Positions 1-7,384 of a stretch of 18,388 nucleotides of DNA are shown piece after piece (positions within the stretch are counted from its first letter, which is position 1; each line of letters begins with the position of its first letter). The DNA lies in contig CAZJIU010000042.1 in assembly GCA_964546145.1 (NCBI GenBank), positions 1 through 18,388 on the forward strand, read 5' to 3'. Under the pieces are notes generated by a model. The model was given only the letters and a program-made list of their open reading frames with translations. It did not search any database and had not been told where the DNA came from. Both the position numbers and the translations under genes were made by a program. Source of the stretch: CAZAKO01 sp964546145 (GTDB lineage Bacteria > Fidelibacterota > UBA2242).

Positions 1-1061
1 TCCGGTTTTTCTTCGATGCGGGCATGATGTCCGGCGGTTAGCGAAATGCGCTTTCCAAGAAATTGCTCGTAAGCATTGCCAAGCACTTCCACCGGCAGGA
101 CGCTAAATTCATAAGGACATTCGGGATAATAGAGATTGCGGATAATCTCTTTCAGCAATTTATCGTCAATTGTCAGCGTCGGCGTGATGGTATCGGGATT
201 TGGGCCGTCCTTTACATTAAAGTGAAACAGCCCGGAATTATAACGTTCGTCGGCGCGATAATAAATCTCGACCAGACGCGGATAAACATGTTCGCCATTC
301 AGTAGTGCTTGAAGTGGATTTTGCGTTTCGAGTCCACGGTCTTCACTCATACGCAGAAAAATTAGACGATCAATAGTCAATTGCACGGCGTAATTCAATT
401 CACGCTCGGAGAGCTGCGGATTGCGCAGGGCGATATTCCGCGCCAGTAGAATCCGCCAGTTATCGAGATCGTCCAGGAAGTCGCGGTCAAGTTCGGCGCG
501 CGGTTTCTTACCTTGTTTGCTCTGGATAAAGCGTTCGAGATTGCCGTATTGAATTTCATCATAGGCAAAGGTCGTCCGGATGAAGTCCCAATTCTCGACA
601 TATTCTTGAAAAGTGTAGTAAAGCATGCGTCCGACATGCGGTTTATCGGAAATAGCTGGTTTTATCGTTGTGTCGTAAACGATGAATTCCTCAAAATCAG
701 TCAAAATCGAGAGCGGCAGCTTAGCGCTGTAAGCATAGCGGCGCAGTTGAAAAGCCGGCGCGGGATCATGCTTAAGGTCAACGGCGGGTTTCTTGGTTTC
801 TAAGAAGAAAATCCGCCGACCGCCAATGCGAAAGGAATAATCCGGGGCTTTGGTTGTTTGTCCGACGCGGATTTCATCTTCGTGAATCACATCACGATAA
901 GTTAGGGATTTACCGGAGACATTATTGACGTCCCAGCCCAACAGTTCCCAGAACGGGTTAACGAATTCGACACGCACCTGTGTCTCGTTGTACTTTGGAT
1001 TTTTATATTCGGTGATGTTACGGGCGAATATCTCGACGAGTTCTTTGATTCTTTTTGCCAT
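1..1061 (-). CDS. Type IIG-like restriction-modification enzyme, N-terminal part (partial)
   Basis: 353 codons are open from an ATG at 1061 to the window edge, so the 3' part is missing. The protein starts MAKRIKELVEIFARN. Around residues 70-95 it has a PD-(D/E)XK nuclease signature: APDYSF, a short spacer, then FFLETKKP (P-D ... E-x-K). It continues with RxxYSAKLPLSILTDFEEF, typical of the HsdR-N-like endonuclease half of Eco57I-type single-chain enzymes. Near the cut end, VLGNAYEQFLGK is the segment that usually precedes the N6-adenine methyltransferase domain; that domain and its NPPY motif lie outside the window. Such enzymes modify and cut DNA as one polypeptide. A weak AGGA lies about 8 bases before the start. 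Sampled lines are 48-57% GC against about 42% for a sampled line elsewhere, suggesting transfer. A nuclease-only protein is possible but less likely. Confidence 0.85.
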   Translation of the reverse strand, partial: MAKRIKELVEIFARNITEYKNPKYNETQVRVEFVNPFWELLGWDVNNVSGKSLTYRDVIHEDEIRVGQTTKAPDYSFRIGGRRIFFLETKKPAVDLKHDPAPAFQLRRYAYSAKLPLSILTDFEEFIVYDTTIKPAISDKPHVGRMLYYTFQEYVENWDFIRTTFAYDEIQYGNLERFIQSKQGKKPRAELDRDFLDDLDNWRILLARNIALRNPQLSERELNYAVQLTIDRLIFLRMSEDRGLETQNPLQALLNGEHVYPRLVEIYYRADERYNSGLFHFNVKDGPNPDTITPTLTIDDKLLKEIIRNLYYPECPYEFSVLPVEVLGNAYEQFLGKRISLTAGHHARIEEKP

Positions 1062-1242
1062 AGTGGAATCCTGCCCTTTTATGGTATTAAATGTGTCAAT
1101 ATTCCTACTTTAAGTCATTGCCACAATATTATTATCTACGGATTAACATTAAAAAATATCAATCAGATTCGCAAATACTTTTAGGCATCCACAAACCATT
1201 GCATGTCGGATAAACGTTTCATGAATTTTTGTTTTATAACTG

Positions 1243-1268
1243 TAGGGGCAAAGCATGCCTCGCCCCTA
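1243..1268. repeat. 26-base palindromic repeat / hairpin
   Basis: The arms TAGGGGC and GCCCCTA flank a GCATGC core. The whole 26 bases are symmetrical about 1255/1256 apart from two A/C mismatches per arm-pair. It begins 4 bases after the stop codon of the permease gene on the minus strand. No T-run follows on either strand, so it is a poor intrinsic terminator. Its shape resembles dispersed intergenic palindromic (REP-like) elements, but only one copy was seen in this window. It separates the permease operon from the higher-GC restriction gene. Confidence 0.6.
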
Positions 1269-1271
1269 TCA

Positions 1272-3545
1272 TTAAACCCACCGATTCAACCAGGAGCGGA
1301 TGCCAGTTGCTGATTTGACCATAATCAGCGGAATCTGGCATTTTTCTGCCAGCTGTTCGGGAATGGAAGTTTTAAAATATTGATTAATCAGCGGCTGTTC
1401 GGTGGCTCCGATGACAACCAGGTCATATTCCCTGCTTTCATCTAAAATCGTTGTGAGAATATCTTTACCGCGTCGGATTTTTATCTCAAATCGCCCGGTT
1501 GGAATATTTTTTTCTTTTTCAGTGCTCTCAACCAGCTCACTGATATTAAAGTGATTTTGGGAACCGGCTACGTTGAATGCGACGATCTCGGTCTGCTCGT
1601 TTTCAGCCAGAATGTGGGCAATTTCCAGGGCGAATATACAGTTGGGACCACCGGCAACTGGTACCAGAATGCGATTGGCTTTCAGGTTTCCGCAATCTTT
1701 AAGAATAATGACATCACACGGAGAACGCTCGATAATCGGATCAATAGTGCTACCCAGGCTATACTCTCTCTGTCGGGTTTTACCGTGCCAGCCCAGAATC
1801 AGTACATTACTCTTTTTCTCGCGGACTGCGGAAATGATACCCCGGGCTATGTTACGGCAATAACGGATAGTTGTATTTACTGGAAAAAGAGGTGCAAGGT
1901 ATAGCATCATTTCGACAATTGCCTCTTTTCCTTCTAGCATATATCGGTCAGCATCACTTAGGGGAACCTGATGGGGAACCCTGACCATGTGCAACAGGTC
2001 AATTTCGGCATTCCATGCACCTGACAATTTATAGGTGGTCTTAACCAGGCTGAGGGCGTTATCGGGATTGGCAATCGGTACCATAATCCGGGAATGAAAT
2101 TCGGATTGCCTTTCACCAATTTCTTCTTCCTCAAAAATTTTGATCTCATCCTCGGTTGAAATCGCATGGTTTTTAGAATAAATATGATAAATGACAAATC
2201 CTGCAATGATCCAAGTTGGTCCGATTATAATAGCATTTATACTGACAGTATGCAGGTTGATGACCAGGAGTATTTGAAAAATAATTGCCAGAATCGGAAG
2301 AATAGGAAATAGTGGCACCATAAATCCATATTCCAGTTCATCACTCATATTCCGCCGGATTTTAATGACACAAACATTGACCAGAAAAAACAGAAATAGA
2401 AACATGATGCTGGCACTGGAAGCAACATCCATTGTTTTTAAAAATACTGCCACAAAAATAATAATAAAGCCCGTACCCAACAGTGCAATCCAGGGAGTTT
2501 TATGTTTACGAGATATTTTCGCTAGCTGCGGCGTTAACATGCGATCCCTACCCAAAGCATACGATGCTCGGGTGGCCGAGTAAATAGTAGCATTTAGCGC
2601 CGAGGTTGAGGCAAAGATAACTGCCAATGTTAGTAAAAAATTGGCATAAGGCATCAAATGTGCGATCGCCTCACCAAAGCCGCGTTCACCATGACTACCA
2701 ATCCATTCCCATACTGCCATGTCTGATACGAGGGTATCAGCCCTAACTGAAATAACAGTGGCAAATGCTACTCCGAGATAAGTCAGCATGACAATAAATA
2801 CAGAGTAAAGCATTGCTTTAGGCAGATTTTTCTTGGGATCAAGGGCTTCATCTCCGGTTTGAGCAATTACTTCGTAACCTTCAAATGCCATATAAGTAAA
2901 ACCCATTGTGACAAATAGTTTAGCCCAACCTTTTGGCATAAAAGGCGTGAAATTGGTTAAGCGTGTAGGATCCTTAAAAACAATAAATATCCCTGCTAAT
3001 CCGATAAAAATTAAAAAAATCGTCTGTCCAAGAGTTATGATAGCACCAACCTTTCCGGTTTCGGAAGCGCCCCGGTAGTTGATATAAATAAAAAGCAGGG
3101 CAATTACTACGGCAGTAGTCTTTTCTGCAATGTAAACCTGATTTTCCGGAAGGTCAATCAATCCAATGGCGAGTAAATAACGAATAATATAAATAGCAAA
3201 CGTAATTGCATAAGCACTGCCAGCCACACTTGAGGCAAACCATTCCATCCAGCCGGCAATAAAGCTGGTACCACGACCAAAACCAATTCGAGCAAAATTA
3301 TAGGCACCTCCTGCTTTGGGAATAGCCGAACTAAGTTCAGCATATGACATAGCAGTAAAAATTGCAAAAAGTCCATTCAACCCGAAAGTCAACAGGACCC
3401 CGCCGGGACCTGCATGATGAATGGCATTCCCAACTCCCAGAAATACTCCGGCACCGATCATCATGCCGATACCCATCATAGTAATCTGGAACAGCGAAAG
3501 TTCACGGGATAATTCCGAACTTATTTGTCGTCGCTGATTAGTCAT
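1272..3545 (-). CDS. APC-family amino acid permease fused to two universal stress protein domains
   Basis: A 757-residue inner-membrane transporter. Residues 1-460 are an APC-superfamily permease with the TM1 motif GIGMMIGAGVFLG (25-37), the segment AELSSAIPKAGGAYNF (69-84), and about 12 hydrophobic segments. The substrate is probably an amino acid or polyamine exchanged or co-transported with a cation; this comes from the family and is not visible in the sequence. The C-terminal cytoplasmic part holds two UspA-like domains (about 484-617 and 624-745). The first keeps the ATP-binding pattern G-2x-G-9x-G(S/T): GWHG at 585-588 and GS at 598-599. The second has GATE at the matching place and no G(S/T), so it probably does not bind ATP. 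The start overlaps the end of the small membrane-protein gene by 8 bases and has no strong ribosome-binding site, so coupled translation is likely. It is the last gene of the 7295-1272 operon. Confidence 0.9.
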   Translation of the reverse strand: MTNQRRQISSELSRELSLFQITMMGIGMMIGAGVFLGVGNAIHHAGPGGVLLTFGLNGLFAIFTAMSYAELSSAIPKAGGAYNFARIGFGRGTSFIAGWMEWFASSVAGSAYAITFAIYIIRYLLAIGLIDLPENQVYIAEKTTAVVIALLFIYINYRGASETGKVGAIITLGQTIFLIFIGLAGIFIVFKDPTRLTNFTPFMPKGWAKLFVTMGFTYMAFEGYEVIAQTGDEALDPKKNLPKAMLYSVFIVMLTYLGVAFATVISVRADTLVSDMAVWEWIGSHGERGFGEAIAHLMPYANFLLTLAVIFASTSALNATIYSATRASYALGRDRMLTPQLAKISRKHKTPWIALLGTGFIIIFVAVFLKTMDVASSASIMFLFLFFLVNVCVIKIRRNMSDELEYGFMVPLFPILPILAIIFQILLVINLHTVSINAIIIGPTWIIAGFVIYHIYSKNHAISTEDEIKIFEEEEIGERQSEFHSRIMVPIANPDNALSLVKTTYKLSGAWNAEIDLLHMVRVPHQVPLSDADRYMLEGKEAIVEMMLYLAPLFPVNTTIRYCRNIARGIISAVREKKSNVLILGWHGKTRQREYSLGSTIDPIIERSPCDVIILKDCGNLKANRILVPVAGGPNCIFALEIAHILAENEQTEIVAFNVAGSQNHFNISELVESTEKEKNIPTGRFEIKIRRGKDILTTILDESREYDLVVIGATEQPLINQYFKTSIPEQLAEKCQIPLIMVKSATGIRSWLNRWV

Positions 3546-3690
3546 GGATATTCTTCAAAATTTTTCGGGCAGTATCGGGACCTTTTCTCTCAATTTTGTT
3601 AATTAAATGAGTTGACCAAAATATCAAATAAATGGATATTCCAACAATTCCAATTAATAAACCAATACCGATAAGCATATCTGTTGACAT
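3538..3690 (-). CDS. Small single-pass membrane protein (50 residues)
   Basis: An ATG at 3690 opens a 50-residue frame ending at a TAA at 3538-3540. The product starts MSTDMLIGIGLLIGIVG and has one hydrophobic helix (about residues 5-25), followed by a basic, probably cytoplasmic tail with INKIERKG and RKILKNIHD. It begins 9 bases after the stop of the amidase gene and overlaps the permease start by 8 bases, exactly as a real operon member would. There is no good Shine-Dalgarno, so translation may depend on readthrough from the upstream gene. I do not recognise the family. It could be an accessory subunit of the permease or a local membrane anchor; that is inference from position only. A chance ORF is possible, but the clean membrane topology and tight packing argue against it. 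Confidence 0.6.
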   Translation of the reverse strand: MSTDMLIGIGLLIGIVGISIYLIFWSTHLINKIERKGPDTARKILKNIHD

Positions 3691-3699
3691 GATCGTTAT

Positions 3700-6235
3700 T
3701 TACTTTAAATAATCCAAAACCGCTTTCATTATTTTATTACGCATAATTTGAGTTTCTATAGTCTCAAACGGAAACCCAAAACAAACTATCCGGTAATTGC
3801 CCCTGTAAGCAACTCCGGCGCCGAATTGATTTTCCGAATATCGTAAGATAACTTTTGCATCCGAATTTGCCGGAGCAATTGCGTCAGGCGCTTCCACGTT
3901 ATAGATAATCGGGTTCATTTCGGTACAGAAACGATATTTTTCGGGTGTTAGTACAAAACCGGGATCGGTGGCGTAAAATTCACCATTTCGGACCGCATGA
4001 TCGGCAGCTAATCTGATTTTTAAAATTTTATCAGCAAAATCCCGATCATCTTTTGAACCGGAATTATATAAATCTGAGGCAATATACGCGCCGGAGATAA
4101 ACAGTCTTCCCTTATTCGAAACATATTTTCTGATGACTTCCTGCATAGGCGCTGGAAATGCCTGATAGCTAATTCGATGATTTCCACCCGGTAGTTCAGT
4201 TGTTTTTTCTTCTCCTAATATAATATCAACAATGGGATATTTGGTAATGTCTATAATACCATCCATAACTGCTTCGTCACTAACCGAAACAAAAGAGTAA
4301 CCAGCATTTTTTATTGACAATCCATGGATATAAGCATAATCAAAAGTATTGCCGGCAATAATTTTGGTCTCAAGATCGGCATAGCTGGCACCAAATCCAG
4401 GCGATTCGTTTGAGATATAAGGTGATTCTAATAAAAAATTTATCTGGGAACCAGTACGATTCAGATCATACTGATAGGGCACTCCCTGATCCCAGTAATC
4501 AATGAATCCGGCATATTTACCGCTTTCAAAGGTCGCCGGTCCGCAAATCCGGTCGAAAGCGTTGATAATTAAAACCAGTTTCTTTGAATCATTTAACCGG
4601 CAAACGGATAATACCTCTGATGGAAAACTCTCGCCGCCGTCATTGACTGCTGTTACTTTAAAACTGTAAATCACATTTGTTTTGATATTGGGAATAATAA
4701 TTTCATTGGCTGTGACCAGGTTACCGTTATTAAAAGCCAAGCTGTCAATTCGCGTGTATACGATGTAATGGGTTGGATCGGCGCTGACCTCAAGGCTATC
4801 TTTTTGTGGTCGCCAGGATAACTTTATCCGATCATTTCCTAAAAATTCAACTGCAAGATGAGTTACTGGCAGCGGCTGAATGACATAATTCGTCTGATTC
4901 TGAATAGCAACAAATCGGAGAATACCCTTATAAATAGCCCGGCTAAGGTCAAATTTAAAATTAGGATCCTGAGCCAGCCGCATATCCGGAAAATTCTGAT
5001 GAGAAAGCAATTCCAGCATAACAGCCGGCACATTAGGTCTACAGGCTTCATTGTATTGACTATTCAATAAAGGACGCCGCAGCCAGTCGGGATCATAAAG
5101 CCGACGAATATCATCTACAATCTGAGTTTGGATAATATCGGCAAGGTCGCGACAAGCAAACCGTGACATTCCCTCAGGGAAAATCCGGCTACTGTCAAAA
5201 TCCTCCAAACTATAAATTGCCAGTGTGCCAAAAGTTGAATCCCGCTTAATTCCGGCGTCAGTATGAATTGCGATTGAGGCATCAATTGGAATTCCCAGCC
5301 CTTTTGCCTGGCGATCCAAATTTGGTCCCCCGGGAGCTCCATTTAGATAATTAACCCACTCTCCCCGGCATTGCAAATCATCCTTATAGTCATTCTTATT
5401 TTTATTGAGACTATAAACTAATGTATCCGGCATACCTGCATATTGAAGATAATATCGGGCAGCTTCGTGAAAGCGGGAACGATTGCTAACCTGTCCTTCT
5501 CGAACAACATTGCCTATACCACCACCAAAACGAACTGCGTCAGCACTNNNNNNNNNNNNNNNNNNNNNNNNNNNNNNNNNNNNNNNNNNNNNNNNNNNNN
5601 NNNNNNNNNNNNNNNNNNNNNNNNNNNNNNNNNNNNNNNNNNNNNNNTCGCGGTCGCTGCCACTGCCAGTGTTTCTGTTCATTGTTATAATACCAGCCGT
5701 GGCTGTGCCAGATGGCGATGTTGCGTTGGGATAATCCCCGAGTCGGCTGCCAGGGTTTGCTGATATTGCGAACTACAGATTCAGGTCTGATTTGCTCAAC
5801 CGCTGGGAGACGTTTCGTATCATATTTCTTAGGTGACTCTCGATAATAATTTGGAATTAGTTGCTCGATTGGTTCATTTAGAGAATACAAAATTACCCGG
5901 TATTTACGAAATTTAAAGCCGAGAGATTTCGCCAAAGCAGTATATATCAGCTTAACATTCTCACTCCGAAATGGAATATACGCCAGGAATTGATTGATAT
6001 AGATTCTTATCAACCTTTCCGATTTAATGACAATTACGCTATCAATCGCTGTTTTGGGAGCAAGTTTTACTGGACCTTTTCCCTGAATACAGGTGTAAAT
6101 AAAATCCTGACTCCGGCAATAAATTTGGCGCTCCGGCCGATTCATCGCACGTTTAAGAGCTATATCTTTACTGACATAGACTGGTGCACAGCAAAACTGC
6201 AGAAATGCAATTACAAGGGGTAAATAAAACTTCAT
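3700..6235 (-). CDS. Secreted N-acetylmuramoyl-L-alanine amidase with FN3 domain, interrupted by assembly gap
   Basis: Two pieces of one gene flank the N-run. The 5' piece (6235-5648, 196 codons) has a signal peptide (MKFYLPLVIAFLQFC), an uncharacterised N-terminal region, then NIAIWHSHGWYY (172-183), the first zinc-binding His of an Amidase_3 fold. The 3' piece (5547-3700, 615 codons) has SIAIHTDAG with the second zinc His and PAVMLELLSHQN with the catalytic Glu. The third metal ligand (Glu) must lie in the gap. An FN3-like domain follows (about residues 227-317 of the 3' piece), then a roughly 300-residue C-terminal domain with a glutamine-amidotransferase-like look. The layout resembles Bacteroidota proteins often named xanthan lyase; peptidoglycan cleavage is the better guess. 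ATG at 6235 is chosen because the signal peptide starts there; an in-frame GTG at 6256 is the alternative. The order, signal peptide and motifs make this confident despite the gap. Confidence 0.82.
5548..5647. other. Assembly gap of 100 N
   Basis: Exactly 100 undetermined bases lie inside the amidase gene. Coding sequence reaches the gap on a codon boundary on both sides (196 whole codons before, 615 after), so an intact gene needs a true gap length divisible by three. One hundred is not, so the run looks like a placeholder of unknown real size. It should not be read as a frameshift. Confidence 0.95.
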
Positions 6236-6267
6236 AAATCCGGGAGTCTTACTCACCAGTTAGACTA

Positions 6268-6729
6268 TTACTCCAAGGCAGATTGTGATTTAAGCAGGAT
6301 TTGTTTTTTAAACGAATACCAAAGTAAATAGATACCACCAATTAAAATCAGAATATCCTCAAAAATCCTTTTCCAGCTAACTAACGAGCCTTCAGAATCC
6401 AGTGAAAAACAGCCGCATTCAATATTCAAGCCGCGCACAATAGCACTAAGCAATAATCCGATAAATACAATTGTGAGCCCACTTAAAAGATGCGCACTGG
6501 CATCAATCCAGACTCCTAAGAGCAGGGTAATACCAATTGTGATTTCAATCCAGGGAACAATTATTGCACAGATATTCAGCAATTCAACCGGCAGTAAACG
6601 ATAATTGTAAATCACTTCGGCAAACCTGGCTGGATAGAGGATTTTATCTAAAGCCGAGTATAAAAAGAGAAATCCGAGGAGCAAGCGAATTATTATCGCA
6701 ATAGCAGAAAAAATTTTTACCTTGTTCAT
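6268..6729 (-). CDS. MauE/DoxX-like four-helix membrane protein
   Basis: A 153-residue integral membrane protein with four hydrophobic stretches (about 7-25, 50-72, 80-97 and 122-138). Features of the MauE/DoxX group are RLLLGFLFLYSALDKILYP near the N-terminus, WIEITIGITLLLG in the second helix pair, and the GLNIECGCF motif with Cys105 and Cys107. MauE relatives help maturation or redox handling of periplasmic proteins; the paired cysteines suggest a thiol role here, but no substrate can be named. The start overlaps the rhodanese stop as ATGA, so the two are translationally coupled. The amidase gene follows 32 bases downstream. A generic DoxX label is the main alternative. Confidence 0.82.
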   Translation of the reverse strand: MNKVKIFSAIAIIIRLLLGFLFLYSALDKILYPARFAEVIYNYRLLPVELLNICAIIVPWIEITIGITLLLGVWIDASAHLLSGLTIVFIGLLLSAIVRGLNIECGCFSLDSEGSLVSWKRIFEDILILIGGIYLLWYSFKKQILLKSQSALE

Positions 6730-7295
6730 GGTTGATCTCCCTCATTAACCGGATAGCCGGCTGCTTGCCATTGCTCCCATCCCCCAATAAAGATATGGAC
6801 ATTAGAAAAACCTATTTCATTTAGGTGCACTGCCAAATCAATACTTTCAGAGCAGCTTTCTCCTTCGCAGTAAGTAATCATCATTTGATTCATGGGAAAG
6901 TCAGCTAGAATAGGAGTCTGATAATCGAAAGATTCAATTGGTATTGATACCGCCTGAGGTATATGACCCTCATTATATTCTGCAGAAGTACGGGCATCAA
7001 TAAATAATGCCGAACGATTCTGATAATGCTCGTAAGCCTCATTTAATCGGAATTCGAGTGGTTGATGAGACCCGAGATTAAGGGATTGTTGTTTATATAA
7101 TTTGCGGGATAAAAATATTGGAATTTTTAGGTGCTGATCGCCAATATTCACCCGGTGAAATGGCGTGATCAATTTTAATCCCTTTGGAGAAAACTGATTA
7201 AATGCGACGCCACCTGCAATCGCAATTAGCACCAGAATAATGGTACGATAAATTGTAATTTTCAATGTCCTAAAATTATCCATCTCTCCATCCAT
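6726..7295 (-). CDS. Membrane-anchored rhodanese-domain sulfurtransferase
   Basis: A 189-residue protein with an N-terminal membrane anchor (about 13-31), a linker, and a single rhodanese domain (about 80-185). The hallmarks are FIDARTSAEYNEGHIPQAVSIP (start of the domain), the active-site loop YCEGESCSES with the predicted sulfur-carrying Cys143 plus a second Cys148, and the closing GGWEQWQAAGYPV. The topology places the domain outside the cytoplasm. It is first in the minus-strand operon and is coupled by ATGA overlap to the MauE-like gene, suggesting the two act together in sulfur or thiol chemistry at the membrane. The start at 7295 gives MDGEMDNF; a second in-frame ATG at 7283 preceded by GGAGAG is possible, although the spacing there is short. 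Confidence 0.88.
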   Translation of the reverse strand: MDGEMDNFRTLKITIYRTIILVLIAIAGGVAFNQFSPKGLKLITPFHRVNIGDQHLKIPIFLSRKLYKQQSLNLGSHQPLEFRLNEAYEHYQNRSALFIDARTSAEYNEGHIPQAVSIPIESFDYQTPILADFPMNQMMITYCEGESCSESIDLAVHLNEIGFSNVHIFIGGWEQWQAAGYPVNEGDQP

Positions 7296-7384
7296 TTTCG
7301 ATTATTTTAATCACTGCTCTAAAATATTTGATTTTCTGCATAAAGGCTATAAATTTTCTCGGGAAAATTTAATTTGTTTTCAGT
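7296..7384. promoter_or_regulatory. Divergent promoter region
   Basis: Eighty-nine AT-rich bases separate the rhodanese operon (leftward) from the DUF3108-TRAP operon (rightward), so both promoters must lie here or in the flanking coding ends. On the plus strand TATAAA at 7348-7353 is a plausible -10, with TTTGAT or TTGATT 14-15 bases upstream as a poor -35. No convincing sigma-70 promoter was found for the leftward operon; TAAAAT near 7304-7309 on the minus strand is the best -10 candidate but has no good -35. Confidence 0.5.
7351..7370. promoter_or_regulatory. Operator-like 20-base palindrome
   Basis: Arms AAATTTTC and GAAAATTT are perfect 8-base inverted repeats around the centre TCGG, with symmetry about 7360/7361. 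The palindrome overlaps the 3' end of the candidate -10 (TATAAA, 7348-7353) of the rightward operon. This is the usual place for a repressor site. It could also form a weak AU-rich hairpin in the 5' leader. No regulator gene lies adjacent, so the binding factor is unknown. Confidence 0.45.

Noticed and set aside
1062..1240. Promoter for the restriction gene (TTGATA with GATAAT downstream, minus strand)
   Set aside because: The spacer is about 20 bases, too long for a convincing sigma-70 promoter, and other pairings are weaker.
1551..1904. Plus-strand ORFs of 117 and 96 codons inside the permease gene
   Set aside because: They overlap each other in different frames, are antisense to the conserved Usp domains, and show no ribosome-binding site or recognisable protein motif.
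5540..5682. Frameshift within the amidase
   Set aside because: The apparent frame change depends only on the arbitrary length of the 100-N gap.
5443..5763. Plus-strand ORFs running through the N-run
   Set aside because: They are kept open only by undetermined bases and are antisense to the amidase.
6190..6235. Lipoprotein signal in the amidase (LQFCC)
   Set aside because: The residue pattern before the Cys (Leu-Gln-Phe) does not fit a lipobox; an ordinary signal peptide is the safer reading.
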